From NCBI GenBank assembly GCA_002127415.1, contig MWJR01000356.1, positions 1 through 10,017 on the forward strand: a stretch of DNA of 10,017 nucleotides, written 5' to 3'. Below are positions 1 through 6,354 of this stretch, in pieces; position 1 is the stretch's first letter, and every line of letters starts with the position of its first letter. The notes beneath the pieces were generated by a model. The model searched no databases, was not told where the DNA came from, and saw only the letters and a program-made list of their open reading frames with translations. Position numbers and translations under genes: made by a program. This stretch comes from Calditrichaeota bacterium AABM5.125.24 (GTDB lineage: Bacteria > Electryoneota > AABM5-125-24 > Hatepunaeales > Hatepunaeaceae).

Positions 1-20
1 GATTAATGAGAATGAAGTAA

Positions 21-458
21 TCATTTATTTACATCATTTAGAGTTTCGGGGATATATTTTATGATTTCTTTAACGCCCGGGATATACTTCATTTTAGAAA
101 TCCACATACTCATTGCCCGATATTTGCCGGATGATTTATGGTATGAACCATCCCAGAATCTGAATTTTTCAACCTGAAACCCTGCCTCCGGATCAAAGAA
201 TGCGCGAGCTGCAGGATGGATGTAAATGCGCAAATCTTTGCGAGTTATATTAATCGTTAAAAATTCCCGCCCCTTCGAGAAAAAAGAGATGGTCTTACCA
301 TCATCTGTCTTGACATTATCTATTCTTGTCGCCAGAGCAAGCACTATGTGATCGAAAAGTTTGTGAAGGACCTCTGTCGCCTCTTCTCCCTTAAGTCTTT
401 CTGAACACTGCCGCCAGACTTCCCCTTTTACCAGTTCTTTTATGGATTTTATATTCAT
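21..458 (-). CDS. Small protein of unknown function (145 aa)
   Basis: I do not recognise this family. The ATG at 456-458 opens a 145-residue reading frame ending in TGA. It has no signal peptide, membrane segment or cysteine motif, so it is probably cytoplasmic. The N-terminal third is a charged, helix-like region rich in Lys and Glu. The middle has alternating strand-like stretches (around TINITRKDLRIYIHP, residues 68-82), followed by an aromatic and basic patch (FRFWDGSYHKSSGKYRAMSMW). This gives the impression of a compact alpha/beta domain, distantly like DUF5655-type proteins, but that is only an impression. The ribosome binding site is weak (GAGATGAG, 5 nt upstream of the ATG). A 22-bp perfect inverted repeat lies 30 nt upstream of the start and could be its operator. 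The gene is A/T-rich compared with its neighbour at 619-2817. Confidence 0.7.
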   Translation of the reverse strand: MNIKSIKELVKGEVWRQCSERLKGEEATEVLHKLFDHIVLALATRIDNVKTDDGKTISFFSKGREFLTINITRKDLRIYIHPAARAFFDPEAGFQVEKFRFWDGSYHKSSGKYRAMSMWISKMKYIPGVKEIIKYIPETLNDVNK

Positions 459-488
459 TTTATCTCATCTCTTTAATTATTTAAGTGC

Positions 489-510
489 TGTCACGTGTCC
501 TCACGTGACA
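489..510. promoter_or_regulatory. 22-bp inverted repeat, possible operator
   Basis: Arms TGTCACGTG and CACGTGACA are perfect 9-bp complements around a 4-nt spacer (TCCT). The site is 30 nt upstream of the minus-strand ATG at 458. Its size and position fit a dimeric repressor operator for the unknown gene. It could equally be another member of the palindromic repeat population in this intergenic block. Confidence 0.45.
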
Positions 511-528
511 ATCAGGAAACCAATATAG

Positions 529-554
529 TGTCATTCCACCGGTGCGGGATGACA
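529..554. repeat. Imperfect inverted repeat, TGTCATTCC/GGGATGACA
   Basis: Two 9-nt arms pair completely if one G-T pair is allowed, around an 8-nt centre that contains the palindrome ACCGGT. The TGTCAT...ATGACA ends resemble dispersed hairpin repeats seen in many bacterial genomes. It sits between the inverted repeats at 489-510 and 564-604. Confidence 0.5.
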
Positions 555-563
555 GTAAAAACA

Positions 564-604
564 AATCCCCCCTTCCCCCCTTACTAAGGGGGGAAGGGGG
601 GATT
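564..604. repeat. Perfect 20-bp-arm inverted repeat of C/G runs
   Basis: Positions 564-583 (AAT, C6, TT, C6, TTA) and 585-604 are exact reverse complements separated by a single C. It lies 14 nt beyond the stop codon of the propeller gene (619). It could therefore form a very stable 3' hairpin on that transcript, but there is no U-run after it, so it is not a standard intrinsic terminator. The C6-TT-C6 design looks like a dispersed genomic repeat. Confidence 0.65.
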
Positions 605-618
605 CATCAGTCGCCGGA

Positions 619-2817
619 TTACCTGACCAGAACGATCCGCCTCGTCAGAATCTTCCCGCCGGCTATAAGCCGCACCAGATAGCTGCCCGCCGCTGCGTCA
701 CCGGCATCCCAAGTGATACTGTGCTCCCCGGTCTCAAGCCATCGATAACTGATCAGTTCATCGAATACCCGGCCCAGAGGGTCGATCACCTGAAGCGTCA
801 CCTGTGCCGGTTGTCGCAGATGGAAGTTAATAGCGACCCGGCTGTTAAAGGGATTCGGATATGCCGGATGGAGGCAGAAGTCGGCTACCGAGACATTATG
901 ATCTTCTCTGACGGAAACCAGTTCATACCAGAAGGAGAACTGGGCGTTGCAGTCCGTGACCAGGTCTCCGGATACCGCTCTTACGCTCCAGGATACATCC
1001 CCCCAAACCTCCATCTCTTCAAGATTTAAGATCAGTTCAGTAGTATCCAACCCCTCTCTGGTTTCTACACACTCGTCAAAGGTCATCTCCCAGTTGTAAA
1101 GCACCTCATCCCCGGGATCAGGATCTTCGGACGCCTCCCATCTGAAGGTCACCAGCGTCGTGTGGAGTGTATCCCCATCCAGGGGGCTTAACAGGGAAAA
1201 GTGGGACGGTGGCTGGTCTTCCGGCCTTATGAAGAATCTGAACCTCTCACTGCACTCAACCGTATCCGGCGATGAACAGGCCAGAACCCACCAGGTGAAC
1301 TCACGTTCAGCCACGAATACGGTGTCCAGATCAACCGTCAGTTCGGTATCTTGCAGATCAGCGAATGCCACGGAATCATCCTCAAAGCGGACCCACCACG
1401 TATAGCTGACCGTGTCATCGGGATCGGGATCCACCGACTCCTCCCAACTGAATGTTATCCGTCCCTCATCAGGCGGGTCGAGTGTATCGTCATCAGCCGG
1501 TTCCAGCAGGCCAAAAGGCGACGGAGGTCGAGGCATCGTCCTGATGAAAAAGGAAAAACGCTGGTTGCACTCCACCGTGTCCTCATCCTGAACTGCCAGG
1601 ATCCACCAGGTCACCGTATTGCCCTCGTTAAAGTCGATATCCAGCGAATCCAGCTCGACCGTCAGTTCTGTAGTATCCAGACCAGCTACAAACAGCGAAT
1701 CCTCTCTGTTTCGGAGCCACCCTATATAGGTGACCTCACCGTCGGGGTCTCCAGATGTCTCCCACACGAAAGTCACCTCCAGATCGTCAACCACAGTGCT
1801 GTCCTCGGGCTCCAGCAGGTCGAAGTGTGACGGTGGCACATCATGCAGGGGGATGGGGTAAACTAATATGCCATCGCCGTCATTGGTGCAGTAACACAAG
1901 AGCTCATCCCCGACCCTCTGCAGCATCAGGTCGGTGATGTCGAAGTCGTCCAGCTCCTCGTTCATCTCGGTCCAGTTCTCGCCGCCGTCGATGGAGCGCT
2001 GAACCCCGATTTCAGTGGAAGCCATTACCACCAGCTCGGGCATGGTCTCCACCGCCTGAACATACCAGGCCCATCTCAACACGTCCCACTCATCGCCGAG
2101 GTCGTCCGAGTAGTAAAGCCCGTCCGAGTCGGACTCATCGCCGGTCCCTGCGAAGACGCCTTCTTCCTCCTCGAAGCTGAAGGCGGTCTGCATCACAGGA
2201 AGGTTATGGGGGCCGGCCTCCTCCCACCACTCGATACTGTCACCGACCACGCAGCGGAACAGACCATCCTCGGTGGAGGCGAACAGGTAGGTCTCATCCT
2301 CCAGGTTCTTCACACTGAGGTGGTAGATAGCGCCATCTCCCAGGCCGTCGTTAGCCTCTGGCCAATTATCATCGCCTCCGTCCAGGGTATACATGAACCC
2401 CTGCTCCAGCGAGCCGCAGAAGATGTTATCCTCGTCCTCAGGATCAACCGCGATCCAGGAGGGCCACAGTATCCAGGTCAGCACTTCAAAGTCTCCACCG
2501 TTCCGGGAGATCCAGATACCGTCGGAACGTGACCCTCCGCTGCGGGCGATCATTATGGTCCTCCCGTCCTGTGATACCCAGACCGAACGAACCGGCAGAC
2601 CTCCGCACATCTGCTGCCAGCCTTCGCCGCGGTTGTCGGAGCGGTATAATCCGGCCGCCGTGCCGGCATAAAGGACATCGGGATCCTCAGGGTGCGCGAC
2701 GATGGTGTATACGTGGCGGTCGCCCAGGCCGTCGTTGAGCGGCGTCCACTCACCATCCTGGGCATACAGCAGGCCCGGCGCAAGGATGAGCAGCAGCATT
2801 GTCAGAAAGCGTTGCAT
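619..2817 (-). CDS. Secreted BNR/Asp-box propeller protein with Ig-like repeats and C-terminal sorting domain
   Basis: The product is 732 aa. I chose the ATG at 2815-2817 because AGGAGG lies 7 nt upstream and a signal peptide follows at once (MQRFLTMLLLILAPGLLYAQ, cleavage near residue 20). The open frame extends 62 codons further upstream but without these signals. Residues about 21-320 hold sialidase-like Asp-box blades (SDNRGEGW at 60, SIDGGENW at 275, and degenerate copies between), as in the Vps10/photosystem II stability factor-like propellers. Three tandem domains of about 100 aa, each opening with PPSxF-LLxP (near 328, 431 and 536) and containing a WW/W-strand core, look Ig- or fibronectin-like. 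Residues about 645-732 contain YPNPFN (653-658), then G/D-rich strands ending in RRIVLVR, typical of T9SS type A sorting or FlgD-like Ig domains of FCB-type bacteria. The protein is strongly acidic. It is probably exported to the surface or medium; the ligand is unknown. The sialidase catalytic set is not evident, so I do not call an enzyme. Confidence 0.85.
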   Translation of the reverse strand: MQRFLTMLLLILAPGLLYAQDGEWTPLNDGLGDRHVYTIVAHPEDPDVLYAGTAAGLYRSDNRGEGWQQMCGGLPVRSVWVSQDGRTIMIARSGGSRSDGIWISRNGGDFEVLTWILWPSWIAVDPEDEDNIFCGSLEQGFMYTLDGGDDNWPEANDGLGDGAIYHLSVKNLEDETYLFASTEDGLFRCVVGDSIEWWEEAGPHNLPVMQTAFSFEEEEGVFAGTGDESDSDGLYYSDDLGDEWDVLRWAWYVQAVETMPELVVMASTEIGVQRSIDGGENWTEMNEELDDFDITDLMLQRVGDELLCYCTNDGDGILVYPIPLHDVPPSHFDLLEPEDSTVVDDLEVTFVWETSGDPDGEVTYIGWLRNREDSLFVAGLDTTELTVELDSLDIDFNEGNTVTWWILAVQDEDTVECNQRFSFFIRTMPRPPSPFGLLEPADDDTLDPPDEGRITFSWEESVDPDPDDTVSYTWWVRFEDDSVAFADLQDTELTVDLDTVFVAEREFTWWVLACSSPDTVECSERFRFFIRPEDQPPSHFSLLSPLDGDTLHTTLVTFRWEASEDPDPGDEVLYNWEMTFDECVETREGLDTTELILNLEEMEVWGDVSWSVRAVSGDLVTDCNAQFSFWYELVSVREDHNVSVADFCLHPAYPNPFNSRVAINFHLRQPAQVTLQVIDPLGRVFDELISYRWLETGEHSITWDAGDAAAGSYLVRLIAGGKILTRRIVLVR

Positions 2818-2824
2818 AATAATA

Positions 2825-2830
2825 CCTCCT
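2825..2830 (-). promoter_or_regulatory. Ribosome binding site AGGAGG
   Basis: On the minus strand AGGAGG lies 7 nt before the ATG at 2817. This decides the start of the propeller gene and excludes the 62-codon upstream extension, which would also overlap the transposase gene. Confidence 0.8.
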
Positions 2831-2888
2831 CTGTCTTCGTCGGATTTTGTGGATTTCAGTGCTGCATAGCAAGTTGCCTTACTTAATT

Positions 2889-2923
2889 GGGTGGCCCGGG
2901 TTGTCCGCAACCCGGGTTTCCTC
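2889..2923 (+). repeat. Left hairpin of the RAYT unit (REP-like)
   Basis: Head GGGTGG, perfect 9-bp stem CCCGGGTTG/CAACCCGGG with loop TCCG, and tail TTTCCTC. It ends 4 nt from the transposase stop codon and lies 59 nt upstream of the propeller gene's ribosome binding site. It belongs to the same family as the copies at 3481, 5142 and 6355. Confidence 0.8.
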
Positions 2924-2927
2924 TTTA

Positions 2928-3458
2928 TCACAATGGTGGAATATCCATCCTCAATGGATATTCTCTGCCATTCATCCAAAACCGCGCACTTGACCACTTC
3001 CAATCTGTAACTGTTTTCACCAGATTATGACGAACAGGATTATTATGGATATAATCTATAGTTTTCCTAAGCGCCACTTCGCCGTATATATTCCTGTCAT
3101 ACCCGCCTCCAGCCTGCCAGAACCTCCTGACTGACTGCCCGGTCCTATTAATAATCAAGTGCTCGCTAATTGATTGCCAATTCCCGCGTAAATGGTCTAT
3201 TGCCTGAATTGCAAAAGGACGTTTTATAGCAAATAAGATCTTTGAAATGGTAGTTTCGGGCTGGGGCCAGAGGAGCAAATGAACATGAGTGGGCATAATG
3301 ACGAATGCCCAGAGTTTGAATCCCCAGCGTTGGCGAGATTCATCAAGGTTGTCAACGAACATACTGTATAATTCATCGTCCCGGAACAGCCAGAGACGGC
3401 GGTAACAGGAAAAGGTCAGGTAGTGGGCGTAGGCGTAATTATCGTAATGTCTGGGCAT
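2928..3458 (-). CDS. REP-associated tyrosine transposase (RAYT, IS200-like Y1_Tnp)
   Basis: The protein is 176 aa, a normal length for RAYTs, and appears intact. The HUH metal-binding motif is HVH at residues 58-60, within MPTHVHLLLWP. The segment FWQAGGGYDRNIY supplies the likely catalytic tyrosine (Y120, aligned with the WQRGYYDH-type motif of the family). YIHNNPVRHNLV (136-147) is the family's C-terminal signature. Known relatives use the tyrosine to cleave and join single-stranded DNA at hairpin (REP) sequences. Here both ends carry matching hairpins and two further hairpins of the same family lie elsewhere in the window, which supports that role. The ATG at 3456-3458 has no clear ribosome binding site, so expression may be low. 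Confidence 0.9.
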   Translation of the reverse strand: MPRHYDNYAYAHYLTFSCYRRLWLFRDDELYSMFVDNLDESRQRWGFKLWAFVIMPTHVHLLLWPQPETTISKILFAIKRPFAIQAIDHLRGNWQSISEHLIINRTGQSVRRFWQAGGGYDRNIYGEVALRKTIDYIHNNPVRHNLVKTVTDWKWSSARFWMNGREYPLRMDIPPL

Positions 3459-3480
3459 AAGTGGATGCTATAAACTTTCG

Positions 3481-3515
3481 GAGGAAACCCGGGTTGCAAG
3501 CAACCCGGGCCACCC
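3481..3515 (-). repeat. Right hairpin of the RAYT unit (REP-like)
   Basis: This is the inverted partner of 2889-2923. Stem CCCGGGTTG/CAACCCGGG (10 bp if the flanking C-G pair is included), loop CTTG on the minus strand, tail TTTCCTC toward the transposase and head GGGTGG outward. It differs from the left copy only in three of the four loop bases. It lies 22 nt upstream of the transposase start, so it is in the gene's 5' region. Confidence 0.8.
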
Positions 3516-3523
3516 GCGGATTA

Positions 3524-3542
3524 CCCCGGATTAAATCCGGGG
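3524..3542. repeat. 9-bp perfect hairpin CCCCGGATT/AATCCGGGG
   Basis: Perfect arms (3524-3532 and 3534-3542) surround a single A. It lies between the right RAYT hairpin and a second partial head at 3549-3564, downstream of the radical SAM stop codon. Its sequence differs from the GGGTGG family, so it is a separate repeat or a 3' hairpin of the radical SAM transcript. Confidence 0.5.
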
Positions 3543-3548
3543 CGGGAT

Positions 3549-3564
3549 CCCGGGCCACCCGCCC
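3549..3564 (-). repeat. Partial extra head of the RAYT-associated hairpin
   Basis: CCCGGGCCACCCGC occurs at 3549-3562 and identically at 3504-3517, 45 bp apart in the same orientation. The second copy has the head and lower stem but no matching tail. It abuts the stop codon of the radical SAM gene (3565). It looks like a truncated or composite repeat copy. Confidence 0.5.
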
Positions 3565-5046
3565 TTAAAGATATGTATCAAAATACCTACGGAAATGGAA
3601 ACCATAAATCGCAAACTTCATCGCCAGCAGGAAGAGTCGTGGCCGTTTGAATATGGTCCCGAAGAAAAGTCTCCAGTAATGAAACCTTTCCTTTCCTATT
3701 ATTCCCAGAAATAGTATGGATTTAAGGAACGCTCCTAAATAGCTGAAACGAAATTGAAACGTCTTTTTACGCAATGGCTTATAATTTTTTAAAAATCCCC
3801 TGACCCGTTCATAATAATAGTCAGGAGAATAGATTGTTCTGAGAATCTTTTTATATCCCTTGATGAGAGTCTCGCGATTCATCTCAGGAATAAAGTTGAT
3901 TGAGCAGTCTGTGTTGTCACCGGAATCATCTTTCAGCAATCGGTTCTCCTTTTCAAGGCGCTGGTGAAGTCTTGTGCCACGAAGAGCATTTAATAGGCCA
4001 ACCATGGCCGTGACAATTTCACTTTTCTGAATGAACCTGATTTGACTTTCAAAGATTGAGAGTGGATCGCTATCAAAGCCGACGATGAACCCTCCCTCAA
4101 CCTGCAAGCCAGACTTTTGGATGTTTTTAACGCTGGCGATCAGATCACGATTCTTATTCAGAAACTTGCCGCATTCGGCCAAACTCTCTTCATTGGGGGT
4201 TTCAATGCCAACAAATACCGTATCAAATCCTGCCTGAACCATCAATCGCATAAGTTCTTCATCATCAGATAGATTTATAGATATTTGTGTGACAAATGTA
4301 AAAGGATTCCTTCTCTGCTTCATCCATTCAATTACCGCAGGTAAAAGTTCGTTTTTTAACTTCTTTTTATTCCCGATAAAATTATCATCAACAAAAAATA
4401 TCTGATCCCTCCATCCTCGTGAGTATAGGCTTTCAAGCTCTTCTAATATCTGGTCTTTATCCTTTATTCGCGGTGTGTGTCCGTAGAGCATCGGAATATC
4501 GCAGAATTCACAATCATAAGGACATCCTCGCGAATACTGAATGTTCATTGAGGCATATTTCTTGATACTTATCAATTCCCAGAGCGGGACAGGTGTCTTA
4601 TTTATATCAGCCCATCGATTAGAAGTGTAAATATGTTCAGCACATCCATTTCTCAAATCTTCCAGAAATAGTGGAAGCGTGATTTCAGCCTCATTGAGGA
4701 CCAGATGGTCAACTTCGTCATAATCATCGTGGCTAACTGTGAAAAGAGGACCGCCAGCCACAATTCTAACACCCATATCTTTACATCTGGTGATGATTTC
4801 TTTAACGGATTCTTTCTGGATAGTGATAGCACTGATGAAAACAAAGTCAGCCCACAAGAGGTCTTTATCATTCAAGGCATTTACATTCATATCCACAAGT
4901 TTCTTCTCCCACTCCTCCGGTATCATCGCGGCTACCGTCAATAATCCAAGAGGTGGGCTGGTTGACTTTTTATAGATGAATTTTAAGACATGTTTAAAGC
5001 TCCAGAAGGTCTCTATGTATTTTGGAGAAACCAGTAGTATTTTCAT
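3565..5046 (-). CDS. B12-binding domain radical SAM protein with DUF4070-like C-terminus
   Basis: The product is 493 aa, starting at the ATG at 5044-5046 (MKILLVSPKY), which has AAGGA 7 nt upstream; an in-frame TTG at 5082 lacks such a site. Residues about 1-130 form a Rossmann-like cobalamin-binding domain (PPLGLLTVAAMIP, then the IVAGGP loop). The classical DxHxxG motif reads DMNVNA, without the histidine. The radical SAM cluster motif CPYDCEFC provides C175, C179 and C182. It is followed by FFVDDNFIGN, the FVGIETP strand and a GGFIVGFD segment (about 318-325). The last ~130 residues match the layout of DUF4070 proteins, the group that includes hopanoid methylase HpnP. Members are typically methyltransferases or ring-modifying enzymes using AdoMet and a 4Fe-4S cluster. 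The substrate cannot be assigned: no hopanoid or tetrapyrrole genes are nearby, and HpnP itself is not claimed. The gene is A/T-rich compared with the propeller and exporter genes. Confidence 0.85.
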   Translation of the reverse strand: MKILLVSPKYIETFWSFKHVLKFIYKKSTSPPLGLLTVAAMIPEEWEKKLVDMNVNALNDKDLLWADFVFISAITIQKESVKEIITRCKDMGVRIVAGGPLFTVSHDDYDEVDHLVLNEAEITLPLFLEDLRNGCAEHIYTSNRWADINKTPVPLWELISIKKYASMNIQYSRGCPYDCEFCDIPMLYGHTPRIKDKDQILEELESLYSRGWRDQIFFVDDNFIGNKKKLKNELLPAVIEWMKQRRNPFTFVTQISINLSDDEELMRLMVQAGFDTVFVGIETPNEESLAECGKFLNKNRDLIASVKNIQKSGLQVEGGFIVGFDSDPLSIFESQIRFIQKSEIVTAMVGLLNALRGTRLHQRLEKENRLLKDDSGDNTDCSINFIPEMNRETLIKGYKKILRTIYSPDYYYERVRGFLKNYKPLRKKTFQFRFSYLGAFLKSILFLGIIGKERFHYWRLFFGTIFKRPRLFLLAMKFAIYGFHFRRYFDTYL

Positions 5047-5141
5047 CCTGGATTCCTTATGCGTTATTTTTGAAAGTGACAAAAAGTTGCACCTGAAGTT
5101 TTCCTGGACGGACTTTATTGCCTAATCCAATTAACCTGAAT

Positions 5142-5174
5142 GGGTGGCCCGGATAGCTCTGCTATCCGGGTTTC
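5142..5174 (+). repeat. Solitary RAYT-family hairpin, copy A
   Basis: Head GGGTGG, perfect 10-bp stem CCCGGATAGC/GCTATCCGGG, loop TCT, tail TTTC. It is identical over 34 bp to 6355-6388. Compared with the RAYT ends, the lower stem, head and tail are conserved, and the upper stem is changed on both sides so that pairing is kept. On the minus strand it begins 3 nt after the hepT stop codon. Confidence 0.8.
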
Positions 5175-5177
5175 ATG

Positions 5178-5504
5178 TTATTCCAATTCCGATGAAACAA
5201 TCTTTTTCAGGGAATTAACAAGAGAGGGCAAATCCTGAGTGACGATCTCCCATAGGATGTCAAAGTCCACCATATCGTAACCGTGAATGAGCCTATTACG
5301 CAGGCTTACAATTTCCGGCCAGGGTATGTCAGGATAGCGTACGCAAATCTCATCCGGAACCCTGCGAGCAGCCTCTCCTATGATCTCGAGTAGGCGAACC
5401 AGCGAGAGGTTGAGCAGACGATCTGAACTCAGGTCATCGCGAGTTCTGCCAAGAACCATATCTAACGCCTCACGCGCGTGGTCCAGCATATGGCGCAGTG
5501 GCAC
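5178..5504 (-). CDS. hepT: HepT-family HEPN toxin (DUF86) of a MntA-HepT system
   Basis: A 108-aa all-helical HEPN protein. The RNase/AMPylation motif Rx4HxY is present as RNRLIHGY (R69, H74, Y76), and the family signature LVRLLEIIGEAARRV precedes it. HepT proteins are RNase-type toxins that MntA inactivates by adding AMP to the motif tyrosine. The mntA gene ends 7 nt upstream, so the two form an operon. The start is uncertain. GTG at 5502-5504 is the most conventional in-frame start, but no ribosome binding site precedes it. The frame stays open upstream (RRENLV before PLRHMLD), and family members usually have such residues at the N-terminus. The only upstream options are rare ATT or CTG codons inside mntA. 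The 3' end is followed at 3 nt by a RAYT-family hairpin. Confidence 0.9.
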   Translation of the reverse strand: MPLRHMLDHAREALDMVLGRTRDDLSSDRLLNLSLVRLLEIIGEAARRVPDEICVRYPDIPWPEIVSLRNRLIHGYDMVDFDILWEIVTQDLPSLVNSLKKIVSSELE

Positions 5505-5511
5505 GAGATTT

Positions 5512-5808
5512 TCACGACGCGAAATATTGCACCTCGGCTTCAGTCAACACCCTATCGCGAAGGTATCGGCTCAAAAAGTGCGGGGTGTTCAGGTCCACCT
5601 TCCGCCCCAGGATTTCGGAAAGCTCTCGTTCCATGGTGAAAAAAGCCAAACCGGGGGTATGTCCCGGTTCAAATTCTACCAGCACATCCACGTCGCTGTC
5701 CGGTCCGAAGTCGTCACGCAGAACCGAACCGAAGAGGGCCAATCTGCGGATGTGCCGCCTGCGACAGAATTCAGTGACCTTTCTCCGATCTAAATTAATG
5801 CCTTTCAT
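5512..5808 (-). CDS. mntA: MntA-family nucleotidyltransferase antitoxin
   Basis: A 98-aa minimal nucleotidyltransferase. The GSx10DxD catalytic motif is complete: G27-S28 and D39-V-D41, in GSVLRDDFGPDSDVD. A third acidic residue is in KVDLNTP (D72). Such proteins transfer AMP from ATP to the HepT tyrosine and so neutralise it. The ATG at 5806-5808 has AGGA 7 nt upstream, much stronger than any signal at hepT, which fits more antitoxin than toxin synthesis. Order (antitoxin first) and spacing (7 nt) support co-transcription with hepT. Confidence 0.9.
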   Translation of the reverse strand: MKGINLDRRKVTEFCRRRHIRRLALFGSVLRDDFGPDSDVDVLVEFEPGHTPGLAFFTMERELSEILGRKVDLNTPHFLSRYLRDRVLTEAEVQYFAS

Positions 5809-5899
5809 AATACTTTCCTGAATTGACTAAATTGAGCGGGAGGATGGCACCTTGACTACTGGTCAGACTTCTTAAAAAACCGTGCAATCCAGCAATGTT

Positions 5900-6322
5900 C
5901 TACTCATGTTTAATCCTAACTTGCATAATTACATCTGGTTCCCAGTCACCAGCCCTACCCCATCGGGCTAATTTCTCACCAACAAAGTATAACCAATAAG
6001 GATCGGGCTGGTTGTACCTTTCTAATGTTGGAGTCCACCAAGTAACAGTAAAGAAAATTAATGTACCTAAAGCAAAATTCGACCAAGCAGAAGATTTTTT
6101 ATATAAGTCAAATTGCCAAACTGTCACTATATCTCCATCAACGTTTATCACCGAACCTCTTACTTCGTCAGGGTCACCAATCAAAATCCTTACTTAGTTT
6201 TTAATCATCATTAATTCGAGTTGCGAAAGTTTATCTTTATTATGAATGAGGGGTATTGCGACTCCACAACCAATTTGTAAAGTGCAACATATTATGAGAA
6301 AAACTGTAATAGTATATTTCAT
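5900..6322 (-). pseudogene. Small SmpA/OmlA-like lipoprotein gene interrupted by one in-frame TAA
   Basis: A single 140-codon frame runs from the ATG at 6322 to TAG at 5900-5902, broken only by TAA at codon 43 (6194-6196). The first part is a lipoprotein-like leader (MKYTITVFLIICCTLQIGCG, candidate lipid-bearing C19, though the -3 position is not ideal). The second part (VRILIGDPDEVRGS, then DGDIVTVWQFDLYKK, and WGRAGDWEPDVIM near the end) looks like the VRxLLGxPDxV motif of small outer-membrane lipoproteins of the SmpA/OmlA type. The stop falls just before this VR motif. I therefore infer a nonsense mutation in one gene, not two genes. Alternatives are sequencing error, readthrough, or restart of the distal part at TTG 6184, where AAGGA lies only 3 nt away, too close to be ideal. 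The function is unknown beyond a probable envelope location. Confidence 0.65.
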
Positions 6323-6354
6323 TTCAAGCGCCTGATTGTTAAAGATTTAGAGTC

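Larger units (their letters stand above)
2889..3515 (-). mobile_element. RAYT transposase unit bounded by inverted hairpins
   Basis: This 627-bp unit consists of a left hairpin (2889-2923), a transposase gene (2928-3458) and a right hairpin (3481-3515). Reverse-complementing the right end gives the left end: all 31 positions outside the 4-nt loop match. The heads (GGGTGG) face outward and the tails (TTTCCTC) face the gene. The arrangement fits an HUH single-strand transposase acting on subterminal hairpins, as in IS200/IS605 and RAYT systems. Boundaries are inferred from the repeat ends; no target-site duplication was identified. Confidence 0.6.

Noticed and set aside
2818..3003. 62-codon N-terminal extension of the propeller gene
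   Set aside because: A perfectly placed AGGAGG and a signal peptide at ATG 2817 mark the start, and the extension would overlap the transposase gene and read through its hairpin.
4653..4975. Short open frames on both strands inside the radical SAM gene
   Set aside because: They overlap its B12-binding region, which has clear family motifs in the main frame.
5142..5174. Intrinsic (Rho-independent) terminator of hepT
   Set aside because: The stem is strong, but no U-run follows on the minus strand, and the identical sequence recurs elsewhere and resembles the RAYT ends, so a repeat is the better reading.
5380..5821. Two plus-strand frames across mntA-hepT
   Set aside because: They are antisense to two genes with complete catalytic motifs and show no recognisable features.
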